From CAVXGU01 sp963761615 (GTDB lineage: Bacteria; Acidobacteriota; Vicinamibacteria; Vicinamibacterales; CAVVIG01), in the NCBI GenBank assembly GCA_963761615.1, contig CAVXGU010000004.1, forward strand, positions 372,001-436,000: a stretch of 64,000 nt of DNA. Direction: 5' to 3'. The position numbers were made by a program, and so were the translations under genes. Positions 19,199-31,111 of the stretch are shown in pieces (position 1 is the first letter of the stretch; every line of letters starts with the position of its first letter). The notes under the pieces were generated by a model. The model ran no database searches and was not told the DNA's origin. It was given only the letters and a program-made list of their open reading frames with translations.

Positions 19199-19298
19199 TG
19201 TTCGAGTTCGATGTCGCCCCGAGATCGGTGTAACCGCGGACCTTCAGGTCCGCCAAGGCGACGCCGACCTGAAGGTCGGCGCTACCGCGAAACGAAAG
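19199..19298. repeat. REP-like double-hairpin element, copy A
   Basis: First of three near-identical ~100-bp elements in the window. It carries hairpin 1, GCGGACC-TTCA-GGTCCGC (19236-19253), and hairpin 2, GCCGACC-TGAA-GGTCGGC (19263-19280). The cores CCTTCAGG and CCTGAAGG are reverse complements, so the two hairpins are inverted copies of one unit. It fills the gap between the convergent xerC and sigma-54 regulator genes. Compared with copy C (59.4 kb), I count about nine differences, mostly outside the stems. Confidence 0.85.
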
Positions 19299-19302
19299 CC
19301 GC

Positions 19303-20701
<1,399 letters not shown>

Positions 20702-20722
20702 GTCGTTCCTCGCGTCGTTCGT

Positions 20723-21901
20723 CTACTTGAACCACGTCGCGGCGCTGGCGACCGGCAGCATGACGCGGAACCGCGTGCCCTCGCCCGCCTGGCTGCTCAC
20801 GTCGATCCGCCCGTCGTGTGCGTCGATGATCTTGCGGACGATGGCCAGTCCCAGCCCCGAGCCCTTGGCCTTGGTCGTGACGAACGGGTTGAAGATGCGA
20901 TCGGTCAGATCGGTCGGCACCCCCGGTCCGTTGTCGACGACGTCGACGACCACCGCGGGCACGTTGGGCCGATCGCGCCCGACCTCGCCGTTCAGCGCCG
21001 TCGTCGCCGTGATCGTGACCTGCCCGCGCCCGTCGAGGGCGTCGAAGGCGTTGGTCAGCAGGTTGGTGAAGACCTGGCACAGTTGATGGGGATCGCCTTC
21101 CACGTCGGGGACGTCCGACTCGATCGAGACCTCGACGCTCACCGCACCGCGCGTCACCTTGGTCTCGGCCATGGTCACGGCCTGGTGCAGGACGTCGGCC
21201 AGGCGCGTGCACTCGACCTGCAGCCGGATCGGCCGCACGTACTCGAGCATCTCCACCACGATCGCGTTGGCCAGCTTCGCCTCGCTGATGATGTCGGCCA
21301 GCAGCGACTGGGCTCCCGGCGCGTCCGGCACCTGGCGCCGCAACAGGCCCGCCATCACCTCGATGCCGGCCAGCGGGTTCTTCAGTTCGTGCGCGATCCC
21401 CGCCGCCATCTCTCCGAGCGACGCGAGGCGGTCGCGCAGCCGCTCGCGCTCCTCGATTTGCTCGACCTGGGTCAGGTCCTTGAAGAACATCACCGCGCCC
21501 ACCACGTCCCCGCCGTCGTCGCGCACGAGGGAGAGCGTGTAGCCGATCACGCGGTCGAGGTCCTTCAGACGCAGGTCGGCGCGGTTGGGCAGCGTGCTGA
21601 GCTCGAACGCCGCCGCCAGGACCCGCACGATGTCGGGACGGTGGCGCAGCACGTCGGTGAAGGGGCGGCCGACGTCACCCCCGTCAGGGGGCAGCGCGAA
21701 GATGCGATAGGCCTCGTCGTTGATCAGCGCCAGCGTGCCGTCGCGGTGAATCACGATCACGCCGTTGCGCAGGCTGTCGACGATGTGGCGGAAGAACCGG
21801 TCGTCGGGGACACCCCGGCGTCGCGCCGGACGGACCCGGACCCGCACGGGCGTGCGGCGGCGGAGGTTGCCCCTCGCGGGCGGCTTTGATCGTTTGGCCA
21901 T
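20723..21901 (-). CDS. PAS-domain sensor histidine kinase (NtrB-like)
   Basis: The 392-aa protein has no membrane segment. A PAS domain (FFRHIVDSLRNGVIVIHRDG onward, residues ~34-150) precedes HisKA with phospho-accepting His in AGIAHELKNPL and a HATPase domain with N-box NLLTNAFDAL, G1 DNGPGVP and G2 GSGLGLAIV. It is cytoplasmic and most likely phosphorylates the adjacent NtrC-type regulator. The arginine-rich N-terminus (MAKRSKPPARGNLRRR) is of unknown meaning. Confidence 0.93.
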   Translation of the reverse strand: MAKRSKPPARGNLRRRTPVRVRVRPARRRGVPDDRFFRHIVDSLRNGVIVIHRDGTLALINDEAYRIFALPPDGGDVGRPFTDVLRHRPDIVRVLAAAFELSTLPNRADLRLKDLDRVIGYTLSLVRDDGGDVVGAVMFFKDLTQVEQIEERERLRDRLASLGEMAAGIAHELKNPLAGIEVMAGLLRRQVPDAPGAQSLLADIISEAKLANAIVVEMLEYVRPIRLQVECTRLADVLHQAVTMAETKVTRGAVSVEVSIESDVPDVEGDPHQLCQVFTNLLTNAFDALDGRGQVTITATTALNGEVGRDRPNVPAVVVDVVDNGPGVPTDLTDRIFNPFVTTKAKGSGLGLAIVRKIIDAHDGRIDVSSQAGEGTRFRVMLPVASAATWFK

Positions 21902-22013
21902 GAATCAGCGGCACACGTCGAGCGTCGACGAGAAAGGCAAACCATGTACCCCCTCGTCGGGGCCGGCTAATCGACTGGAAAAGCCGGGCTTGCGCCTGCC
22001 CTTCGCCGGCCGC

Positions 22014-22019
22014 AGTATA
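22014..22019 (-). promoter_or_regulatory. Possible -10 box upstream of the PAS kinase
   Basis: TATACT on the minus strand inside an AT-rich stretch (22014-22040) between the ABC-F gene and the kinase. No clear -35 box is visible. It could give the kinase-regulator pair its own promoter, about 110 nt before the kinase ATG. Confidence 0.35.
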
Positions 22020-22055
22020 ACAAAAATGTAATTGGATTACGCGATCGTGCGGAGC

Positions 22056-24032
<1,977 letters not shown>

Positions 24033-24035
24033 CCG

Positions 24036-24626
24036 CTATTCGCCGAGCGCCTTGGCGGCGGCCGCGAGCACCTGCGGGACGCGGAACGGCTTGGTCAGGT
24101 AGCCGGCGACGCCGAGGTTCACGGCTTCGATGGCGGCCGCCTCGGTGGAGAATCCGGTGATGATGATGACCGGCAGATCCGTCTTGTAGCGCTTGGCTTC
24201 GCGGATGACGGCGAGGCCGTCGATGCCGGGCATCTTCAGATCGACGATGAGCAGGTCGTAGGGATGCATCCGCATGCGGTCGAGCGCCGATCGCCCGTCG
24301 GGTGAGACGTCCACGTCGTACTCGGCGAGCGCGAGGGTCTTCGACAGCAGATCGCGGATGCTGGCCTCGTCGTCGACCACGAGGATCCGCGGCCGGCCGT
24401 CGGCGCCGTCCGACCGGGGCACCGCCGCGGCGGCGGGCGAGGGCCGGCCGCCGCGGGGACGCTGGCTGTCGAGCCACGCGTCGATGTCGCGCTTGCGGAA
24501 CCGCCACTGGCGGCCGACGCGCACCGCCGGGATCTTGCCGGCCTTGATCAGCCGGTACACGGTCCGGAGGTTCACCTGGAGGTACTCCAGGACTTCCTCG
24601 GTCGTCAGGAACGTCTCGTCGATCAT
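24036..24626 (-). CDS. HTH (excisionase/MerR-type) fused to response receiver domain
   Basis: The 196-aa protein begins with a winged-HTH of the excisionase kind (LTTEEVLEYLQVNLRTVYRLIKAGKIPAVRVGRQWRF region, residues 7-52), followed by a Pro/Ala linker and a complete receiver domain (ILVVDDE at 81-87, phospho-acceptor Asp129 in LLIVDLKMPG, Thr157, Lys179). Output before receiver is the reverse of the usual order. The ATG overlaps the stop of the upstream kinase gene (ATGA), so kinase and regulator are coupled. It is probably a DNA-binding regulator of the kinase pathway. Confidence 0.9.
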   Translation of the reverse strand: MIDETFLTTEEVLEYLQVNLRTVYRLIKAGKIPAVRVGRQWRFRKRDIDAWLDSQRPRGGRPSPAAAAVPRSDGADGRPRILVVDDEASIRDLLSKTLALAEYDVDVSPDGRSALDRMRMHPYDLLIVDLKMPGIDGLAVIREAKRYKTDLPVIIITGFSTEAAAIEAVNLGVAGYLTKPFRVPQVLAAAAKALGE

Positions 24627-26747
24627 CGGGCCCGCCCTGGCGCGGACGGGAGCTCGACGCTCATGACCGCGCCCCCGTCGGCGTGGTTCGACGCCGTGAT
24701 GTGGCCGCCGTGGTCCTGAATGATGCCGTAGGCAATCGCCAATCCCAGTCCCGTGCCCTTGCCCGCTTCCTTCGTCGTGTAGAACGGCTCGAAGATGCGC
24801 GACAGCGCGTCCGGAGGAATCCCTTCGCCGGTGTCGCGCACCGTCACGAGCACGCGGTCGCCGGCGCCGATCTTCGTCGTCGTGATCTCGATCCGGCCGG
24901 GCCGGCCGGTCGCCGCCACCGCGTGCTCGGCGTTGACCACCATGTTCAGGAACACCTGGTGGAGCAGCAGAGGATTGCTCTGCACGCGCGGCAGCTTGTC
25001 GTCATAGTGTCGCACGATTTCGATGCCCGCGCTGCGGCACGCCCGCGCCCGCAGCGCCACCACCTTGTACAGCACGGCGTTGACGCTCACCGGCCGCCGC
25101 GCGCCGCGCTGGGACCCCGCGAAGACGAGCAGGTTGCGTGACGATCTTGGCGGCGCGGTCTGCCTCGCGGTAGATCGTCTGCACCTCGCGGCGCAGGTGC
25201 TTCGGGAACGCGCCCGTGGCGCGCAGCAGCTCCAGGTGGCCGAGCACGCCCTGCAGGGGATTGTTCAACTCGTGGGCGATGCCCGCCACGAACTGCCCGA
25301 GGGCGACCAGCTTCTCCGACTGCGTGAGCCGTCGGCGCAGCTCCTCGCGCTCGCTCTCGAGCTTCGTCTGCGACGTCAGGTCGCGGGCCACCATCACGCT
25401 GCCGATCCGCCGCCGCTCCGGATCGAGCAGGTCGGTGACGGTGACCGTGAACGGCCCCTGCAGCACCGGGTCGACGACGTCGAGCGTCGAGGCCGCACCG
25501 TCGGCGGTCTCCGTCGCGGCCGTGTCCCGCCCGGCCAGCCAGGCCGCGAGCTCGGGGCCGATGAAGTCGGCGAGCGGCCGGTCGAGGAGCTGTTCGCTCG
25601 ACAGCCCGAGACGGTTGGCGAACGGTTGATTCACGTGCACGATCCGGCCGCGCCGGTCGGCGACGGCGACGAGATGGGCGATCGAGTCGAAGGTGTTCTC
25701 CAGCTCCCGCCGCGACCGGATGACATCGTCGAGGAGCTGGAGGTTCTCGACCGCGCTCGACACGCGCTGCCCCAGGGCGTCGGCCCGGTCGAGCAGGTCG
25801 ATCTCGCTCCCCGGCTCGACGCGGACCCCGTCGAGTACCATCGTGCCCAGCGCGCGCCGCGTGCCGCGCAGCGGCACCGTGACGGTGACCGTCCGCGACT
25901 CGCCGCCGGCGCCGTGCATCTCGGCGCGGGCCCGCCGCATCGCGGCCGCCGCCGGCGCCAGCAGATCGTCCGCGCTGACGCGGCTGCCCCGCGCCGCCCG
26001 CACCATGTCGGACGAGGCCTGGAGCACCAGGTCGCGCGCGCGCCGCTCGTGAATCCACACCGACGTGCAGTCTGCGCCGAACAGGCGGTTGGCGCCGCGG
26101 CAGACGATGTCCAGTCCCGCCTGCAGGCTCAACGTGGAGGACAGGCTCTCGGCGACCTCGTCCAGCAGGACGCGCAGGTCGCGCTGGACCGCGTCGCCCT
26201 CCCGGAGCCGCAGAAGGTTCAGCGCCGTCACGACGGCGTCGACAGCCTCGCGCGTCGCCGCGCGGGGCTCCCGCGGCGCCCGGTCGAAGCCGATGGCGAG
26301 CAGGCCCAGACGCTCGCCTTCGTGGGCGAGCGGGCAGACGACGGCCGCCTTCGTGCCGAGCCGCGCGTAGAGCTCGGGAGCCTCCGCGCGGAGATCGTCG
26401 GCCCGGGCCGGCGCGCCATCCGCGAAGGCCCTGCCGATGAGATCGGCGTCGGCCTCGCCGGGGCACCAGACGTCGGTGCGCAGTTCGTCGAGCCTGAACC
26501 CCGAGGTGGCGAGCAGCGCGCCGTCGCGTGGATTGTGGCGGAAGATCAACGAGCAGCAGCCGCCGGTCCGGTCGAGCACGTACTGGTGGAGCCGGGGCAG
26601 CAGCTCGCCCGCCTGTGTCGCCCGCGCCAGTTGCGACCAGAGCGCGGCGCCGCCGCGCGGGTGGGGCGGCAGGGCGCGGCGCCGGTGGGCGCCTTTCGCG
26701 CGGGACGCAGGCCGCTGGCGCCGGCGGCTGCGCGTGTCTCGTGGCAT
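24623..26747 (-). CDS. GAF-PAS sensor histidine kinase (one frameshift)
   Basis: Order of domains: arginine-rich start, GAF-like region (~40-200), second GAF-like region (~205-340), PAS (IAHLVAVADRRGRIVHVNQPF), HisKA with His in AGIAHELNNPLQGV, and HATPase (VNAEHAV, DTGEGIPPDA, GTGLGLAIAYG). The frame breaks at about 25139, between AAKIV and RNLLVFAG; deleting one base restores the conserved IVRNLL segment. The start ATG 26747 was chosen over an upstream in-frame codon at 26801 that lies in the promoter region. No membrane span is seen, so it senses a cytoplasmic signal. It is coupled to the HTH-REC gene. Confidence 0.88.
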
Positions 26748-26856
26748 GGGGACGGGATTGCCGCGGGCGCGATTGTACCGCGCCGGTCCGCGCGGCGCCA
26801 CATCCGCCGGTGGCCGCCCCGAACGGCTAAGTGATTATTCACCAGCTGGTTATCGC

Positions 26857-26862
26857 TATAAT
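26857..26862 (+). promoter_or_regulatory. -10 box of the ECF sigma operon
   Basis: Perfect TATAAT with TTATTC 16 nt upstream (26835-26840). The predicted start lies about 78 nt before the sigma ATG. On the minus strand the kinase gene has TACAAT at 26777-26772, so this is a divergent promoter region. Confidence 0.5.
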
Positions 26863-26946
26863 GCGAAGGTGGGTGACGGAGACCGACTACCGGACCCCCC
26901 CGACCGTCTAAGAGAAGTAGAAAAAGAGGCCCCCGCCGCGATCCGC

Positions 26947-27513
26947 ATGACGTGGACGGACGAGGAACTCGTCGCCCGATCGGTCGGCGGCGACTCCGAC
27001 AGTTTCAACGAACTCGTGCTCCGCTGGGAGCGCCCCATCTACGCGCTCGCGTATCGCGTGATTGGGCGCGAGGAGGACGCACGGGATGTCTGCCAGGAGA
27101 CGTTCCTCCGCGCGTTCCGCGCGCTGAACGGCTTTCGCGGCCAGGCCAAGTTCTCGTCGTGGCTGTATCGCATCGCTCTCAACCTGTGCCGCGACTGGGT
27201 GCGGCGAGACCGCCGGACACCTGTCGTACAGCTGGCGGAGGACACCGATCTGGCCGACCTCGCGGCGATTCGCGAGCCCTCCGAATCCATCGAAGACCTG
27301 GTGGCGCGCCGCGATCTGACGCGAATCGTGGAGCGCGCCATGAAGCGGCTGCCCGACGAGCAGCGAACGGCCATCATTCTGAAGGAGTACCACGGCCTCA
27401 CGTTTCAGGAGATTGCCGACCTCGTCGGCTGTCCATTGAGTACGGTGAAGACACGGCTCTACCAGGGCCTGGCCGTGCTGCGGCGTGAACTCGGTAACGA
27501 CAGCAGGGTTTGA
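26947..27513 (+). CDS. ECF RNA polymerase sigma factor (RpoE-like)
   Basis: The 188-aa protein has region 2 (FNELVLRWERPIYALAYRV, DARDVCQETFLRAFRAL, FSSWLYRIALNLCRDWVRR) and region 4 HTH (TFQEIADLVGCPLSTVKTRLYQGL). ATG 26947 is preferred; a possible in-frame GTG lies further upstream at 26869. The next gene is a zinc-finger anti-sigma, 7 nt downstream, the classic sigma/anti-sigma arrangement. It probably responds to an envelope signal. Confidence 0.95.
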   Translation: MTWTDEELVARSVGGDSDSFNELVLRWERPIYALAYRVIGREEDARDVCQETFLRAFRALNGFRGQAKFSSWLYRIALNLCRDWVRRDRRTPVVQLAEDTDLADLAAIREPSESIEDLVARRDLTRIVERAMKRLPDEQRTAIILKEYHGLTFQEIADLVGCPLSTVKTRLYQGLAVLRRELGNDSRV

Positions 27514-27520
27514 AACTGCC

Positions 27521-28315
27521 ATGAAGGACCACACCAACCGGACCGACTGCGACTATGCGGGCGACCGTGAAGGCACGCTGATGAGCTACCTGTACGGCGA
27601 GGACGGTCCAGCCGTGCAGGCGTTCGACGCGCATCTCGCCGCGTGCGGACGCTGCCGCGAGGAGCTCGACGAGCTGCGCGGCGTGCGCGGACGGCTCGCC
27701 GAGTGGGCCCCGCCGGAACCGGCCGAGGCCCTGACCGCGCCCCGGCGTCCGGCGCCGCCGAGGAAACGGAGCCTGTGGGGCGCGCTGGGTGAGATGCCGG
27801 TCTGGGCCCAGGTCGCGGCAGCCTCCCTCATCATCGGACTGTCCACGGGGCTGGCGAATCTGGACGTCACGTACGGCGCCGCGGGCCTGACGATTCGGAG
27901 CGGCTGGTGGCCCGCGCCGGCGTCGGCCGCGGTTTCGACCCCGACGGCGGCGCCGTGGCGCGCCGATCTCGCGGCGCTCGAGTCGCAGCTGCAGTCGGAG
28001 ATCACCGAGGTGAAGACGGCTGCCGCCCAGAGCCAGCCCGCCGCGCCCGTGCCGGCGGCTGCGGCCGTGCCAGCCCACGACGAGGCCCTGCTCCGCCAGG
28101 TTCGCAGCCTGATCGCGCAGAGCGACAGCCGGAACCAGCGCGAGCTCGCGCTCCGGGTCGGCGAAGTGGTGCGCGACGTGAACACCCAGCGGCGCTCCGA
28201 CCTCGTCAACATCAATCGCACGCTCGGACAGCTCCAGAACGACATGGGCGTCGAGCTGCTGAAGCAGCGCGAGCAGTTGAACAACTACGTCATGCAGGTC
28301 TCGTCGCAGAAGTGA
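27521..28315 (+). CDS. Membrane anti-sigma factor with zinc-binding ZAS motif
   Basis: The 264-aa protein has the ZAS motif His38-x3-Cys42-x2-Cys45 (HLAACGRC) near the N-terminus, one hydrophobic span (VAAASLIIGLSTGLANL, ~residues 90-106), and a long periplasmic part rich in coiled-coil heptads (LAALESQLQSEITEVKTAA, LGQLQNDMGVELLKQREQ). It should hold the upstream ECF sigma factor at the membrane. The start ATG 27521 follows the sigma stop by 7 nt; an overlapping GTG at 27485 is an alternative. The long periplasmic helix is larger than in simple ZAS proteins. Confidence 0.88.
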   Translation: MKDHTNRTDCDYAGDREGTLMSYLYGEDGPAVQAFDAHLAACGRCREELDELRGVRGRLAEWAPPEPAEALTAPRRPAPPRKRSLWGALGEMPVWAQVAAASLIIGLSTGLANLDVTYGAAGLTIRSGWWPAPASAAVSTPTAAPWRADLAALESQLQSEITEVKTAAAQSQPAAPVPAAAAVPAHDEALLRQVRSLIAQSDSRNQRELALRVGEVVRDVNTQRRSDLVNINRTLGQLQNDMGVELLKQREQLNNYVMQVSSQK

Positions 28316-28341
28316 GGAGCCCGAGTCCCGTGGAGGCAGGT

Positions 28342-29172
28342 GTGAGGCGGAAGACCACGACCCGGATCCGCGTGGTGGCGGCGGCGGTCGCCCTCGGCGG
28401 GGTGACGGCGGCGAACCTGGCGGCGCAGTCGAAGGCCGCTGACGCGACGCTTCAGCAGCAGCGGTACCAGATCACCCAAATGGAGCGCATGCTCGAGGGC
28501 GCCGTGGAGCACGGCGCGACCGTGATTCGCGATCGCCTGCAGGCGGTCCTGCCGACGCAGATGCCGCTCATCAGCGAGAACGCCCGCGCCCGCGGGTTCC
28601 GGCTGCAGGGCTACGGCGTCTTCTTCGACGTGGCGGTTCCCACGCTGCAGGGCACCATGTGGATCTTCCAGACGCTCGATCAGAACGACCTCGCCCTGAC
28701 GAGCGCGTTCAACGTGCTGAAGGCGCACGTCGACAGCGCGGGCGACGAGAAGCTCAAGCAGGCCCTCGAGCGGATCGAGCTGCAGATCGCGCCGCTGACC
28801 GCCGCGTCGGACGCCGCCGCGCCGGCAGCCGGCGTGCACCCGGCGGGGGCGACGACGCCCGTGGCCTCCGCGCCGGCGTCGCCGGCGCCCGCCCCCGACA
28901 GCATGACCACGGACTGGGGCGAGGCATATCACGACGAAGTGCGCGAGCAGGTGGTGGACGCGATGCTCCAGTACGCCGGGTCGCTCGCCATCGGCCCCGA
29001 GGAGTGGCTGACCGTGGCGCTGCGGACCAACGAGGATCGGCCGATGGTCGGGCCCGCCGACGGCCAGTTCACCATGATCCTTCGCGTCCGCGGCGACGAC
29101 CTGGCGGCGTTCCGCGCCGGCCGGTACACCAGGGACGAGGCGGTCAAGCACGTGCAGGTCGGGGTGTTCTAG
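28342..29172 (+). CDS. Exported protein of unknown function in sigma operon
   Basis: The 276-aa protein starts with a signal peptide (MRRKTTTRIRVVAAAVALGG, cleavage near NLAAQS). GTG 28342 is chosen because GGAGG lies 5 nt before it. The mature protein has a helical section (QQQRYQITQMERMLEGAVEHG), a beta-like segment (FRLQGYGVFFDVAVPTLQG), a Pro/Ala linker and a second globular part ending TRDEAVKHVQVGVF. I do not recognise the family. It is the third gene after sigma and anti-sigma, so it may be the target or sensor of that pathway. Confidence 0.75.
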   Translation: MRRKTTTRIRVVAAAVALGGVTAANLAAQSKAADATLQQQRYQITQMERMLEGAVEHGATVIRDRLQAVLPTQMPLISENARARGFRLQGYGVFFDVAVPTLQGTMWIFQTLDQNDLALTSAFNVLKAHVDSAGDEKLKQALERIELQIAPLTAASDAAAPAAGVHPAGATTPVASAPASPAPAPDSMTTDWGEAYHDEVREQVVDAMLQYAGSLAIGPEEWLTVALRTNEDRPMVGPADGQFTMILRVRGDDLAAFRAGRYTRDEAVKHVQVGVF

Positions 29173-29175
29173 AAT
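29170..29175 (+). promoter_or_regulatory. -10 box 7 nt before a start codon (leaderless type)
   Basis: TAGAAT ends 7 nt before the ATG of the lipoprotein gene at 29183, so the transcript would start at or next to the start codon. The box overlaps the stop of the preceding gene. Confidence 0.5.
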
Positions 29176-29182
29176 AGCCCGC

Positions 29183-29668
29183 ATGCGCGGGCTGATCTCG
29201 CTCCTGCTCCTCACCGCGATCTGCGCGGTCTCCGCGGCGTGCGGGCCATCGGTCGATCTCGCCAAGGCCGTCCAGGTCGGCGGCGTCTCCACGGGCTGGG
29301 TGGACGCCGGCGTCGTCGACGGCAAGAACAAGATCGTCCCCTACGCCGCGTTCACCCTCCACAATCAGGGCAGCCAAGCGCTCGGCAGCCTCCAGGTGAA
29401 CGTCGTGTTTCGGCGGGTCAACGAGACGCAGGACTGGGGATCGATGTTCCTGCCGGTGGCGGGATCGAGCGGGCTTGCGGCGGGCGCGACGAGCGACAAG
29501 CTCGAGGCGAAGTCCCAGCTTGGCTACACCGGCACCGAGACGCGCCCCGAGATGCTGCAGAACAGCCAGTTCGTGGACGTCAAAGCCGACATCTTCGCGA
29601 AGTACGGCTCGACGCAGTGGACCAAGATCGGCGAGTACCCCATCGACCGGAAGCTCGTCACGCCCTGA
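29183..29668 (+). CDS. Lipoprotein of unknown function
   Basis: The 161-aa protein has a lipoprotein signal (LISLLLLTAICAVSAAC, lipid-acceptor Cys20). The mature part looks like a small beta-sandwich (VPYAAFTLHNQGSQALGSLQVN, VNVVFRRVN), similar in kind to FxLYD-like domains of envelope proteins, which is only a structural impression. It follows the sigma operon but has its own TAGAAT box. A strong hairpin follows the stop. Confidence 0.75.
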   Translation: MRGLISLLLLTAICAVSAACGPSVDLAKAVQVGGVSTGWVDAGVVDGKNKIVPYAAFTLHNQGSQALGSLQVNVVFRRVNETQDWGSMFLPVAGSSGLAAGATSDKLEAKSQLGYTGTETRPEMLQNSQFVDVKADIFAKYGSTQWTKIGEYPIDRKLVTP

Positions 29669-29692
29669 GCGGCGCGGCGTCGGCCGCGCCGC
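29669..29692. terminator. GC-rich hairpin between convergent genes
   Basis: GCGGCGCGG-(CGTCGG)-CCGCGCCGC forms a perfect 9-bp stem right after the lipoprotein stop. No T-run follows, so it could be a transcript-end structure for both convergent genes rather than a classical terminator. Confidence 0.5.
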
Positions 29693-29711
29693 ACGAGCGC
29701 GTCGTCGCCCC

Positions 29712-30386
29712 TCAGGGAAGCTTCTTCAACTGACCCCGATACGTGACCGTCCGTCCGGGCTGCACGTGCAGATCCACGGTCAGCGTCTGGTAGCCGTCCA
29801 GCCGGATCTCGATGTGGTGCCCCCCGGACTCCAGGTGCAGCCGCTGGAACAGGCCGTCGAAGTCGTCGACGATGCCGGCGTAGTAGCCGTCGACGTAGAC
29901 CGACGCCTGGCGCGGCTTCACTTCCAGCCGGACTTCGCCCTCACGATACCGGCCGGGATAGTACCCGGGATAGGCGGACGGGTAGGCGCCGCCGTACCAC
30001 CAGGGGTCGTACCATCCGTACGGGCCGTAGTAGCCCCCGTAGAGGCCGAAGCCGATGCCGCCGTAGCCCCACCACGGGTAGCCGTAGCCGCCGTAGACGT
30101 ACGCCGGTGCCCGGTACCGGTAGGGCGTGCCGCCGCGTACCGATCCCCGAGGGACCGCCCGACCCACCGTGCCGCGGTCGCTGCCGCGGGGCCGCGCGGG
30201 TCCCTGGGCCGCCGGCGGCCCGCTCGGGGCCCGACCGCCGGATTCGGCGTGCGGCGCCCTGGCGCCGCCGCCGCCGCGCGGCTCGGCGCGCTGGGCGGAG
30301 GCCGGCGCCGCCGCCAGCCACAGCGCCGCGGCCGCGACGAGCGTCAGGCCTGTCAACGTTCGATGTGTCCGGATGAGATCGCGCAT
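29712..30386 (-). CDS. Exported PEGA-domain protein with Tyr/Gly-rich linker (paralogue 1)
   Basis: The 224-aa protein has a signal peptide (LTLVAAAALWLAAAPASAQ), an Arg/Pro/Gly-rich segment, a Tyr-Gly-Trp-rich low-complexity stretch (~95-150) and a C-terminal PEGA domain (VRLEVKPRQASVYVDGYYAGIVDDFDG, GGHHIEIRLDGY). PEGA domains are thought to bind the cell wall or surface layers. ATG 30386 is preferred to 30392 because GGGAG lies 7 nt before it. It is similar to the upstream gene over the PEGA part, so the pair is a tandem duplication. Confidence 0.85.
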   Translation of the reverse strand: MRDLIRTHRTLTGLTLVAAAALWLAAAPASAQRAEPRGGGGARAPHAESGGRAPSGPPAAQGPARPRGSDRGTVGRAVPRGSVRGGTPYRYRAPAYVYGGYGYPWWGYGGIGFGLYGGYYGPYGWYDPWWYGGAYPSAYPGYYPGRYREGEVRLEVKPRQASVYVDGYYAGIVDDFDGLFQRLHLESGGHHIEIRLDGYQTLTVDLHVQPGRTVTYRGQLKKLP

Positions 30387-30424
30387 CACCATGCTCCCTT
30401 TTGGTCGGCCGCCTCAGGCAGCGG

Positions 30425-30880
30425 TCATGGCTGATCGGGGACGAGGTCGGCATGATACGTCATCGTGTGCCCCCGCTGGATGTGCAGGTCGACGCTGAGC
30501 GTGCGGTAACCCGGCATCCGAATCTCGATGTGATGTCCACCGGGCTCGAGCGAGAGCGACTGGAAGACGCCGTCGAAGTCGTCCACGATGCCTGCGTAGT
30601 AGCCGTCGACATAGACGCTCGCGTCGCGGGGCCGCACCTTCAGGCGCACACCCCCGTCGCGCGCGTAGTAGCCCGGGCCGTACGGACCCGGGTAGTACGG
30701 CCCGTCGAAGGGGCCGTAGAACGGATCGTAGAGCGGGCCGTAGAAGCCGCCCGGCACGACGACGGTCACGGGACCGCGGCCGCGCCGCTGCGCCGATGCC
30801 GCCGACGGCAGCGCGAGCAGCACGACCGGCACCAGGGCCAGGGCCAACGGGCGCAGCCAGCGGGTGGTTGAGGTGGTCAT
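30425..30880 (-). CDS. Exported PEGA-domain protein (paralogue 2)
   Basis: The 151-aa protein has a signal peptide (LALALVPVVLLALPSAASAQ), a short Tyr/Pro/Gly stretch, and a PEGA domain with SVYVDGYYAGIVDDFDG shared word for word with its neighbour. The Tyr-rich stretch is much shorter than in paralogue 1. ATG 30880 fits the signal peptide; an in-frame start at 30913 adds 11 polar residues. The two genes are 38 bp apart and probably form one transcript. Confidence 0.85.
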   Translation of the reverse strand: MTTSTTRWLRPLALALVPVVLLALPSAASAQRRGRGPVTVVVPGGFYGPLYDPFYGPFDGPYYPGPYGPGYYARDGGVRLKVRPRDASVYVDGYYAGIVDDFDGVFQSLSLEPGGHHIEIRMPGYRTLSVDLHIQRGHTMTYHADLVPDQP

Positions 30881-31072
30881 CGGTAGGCTCTTCTCTCTCA
30901 CGTGCGTTTCCACGTGGCACGTGCAGACGACCCGGCTCGCACTCGATGAAATAGCAACCCCCCTGCCAATCCGCCCGCTCGCGCGAGCGCCGGGAAACGA
31001 CTGGAACTGCCGGCATTCCGGCCTGTTAGCGGCCCCGTGCTGTCACCCGATGGGTTCACGCGTCCCGTTTTC

Positions 31073-31101
31073 TTGACACCCCGATCCGCGGCCGATACAG
31101 T
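31073..31101 (+). promoter_or_regulatory. hslV: Sigma-70-type promoter of hslVU
   Basis: TTGACA (31073-31078), a 17-nt spacer and TACAGT (31096-31101). The predicted transcript start, about 31108, lies 4 nt before the hslV GTG, so the mRNA would have almost no leader. The -35 box is perfect; no heat-shock-specific sequence is recognised. Confidence 0.7.
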
Positions 31102-31111
31102 CAGAAAACAC

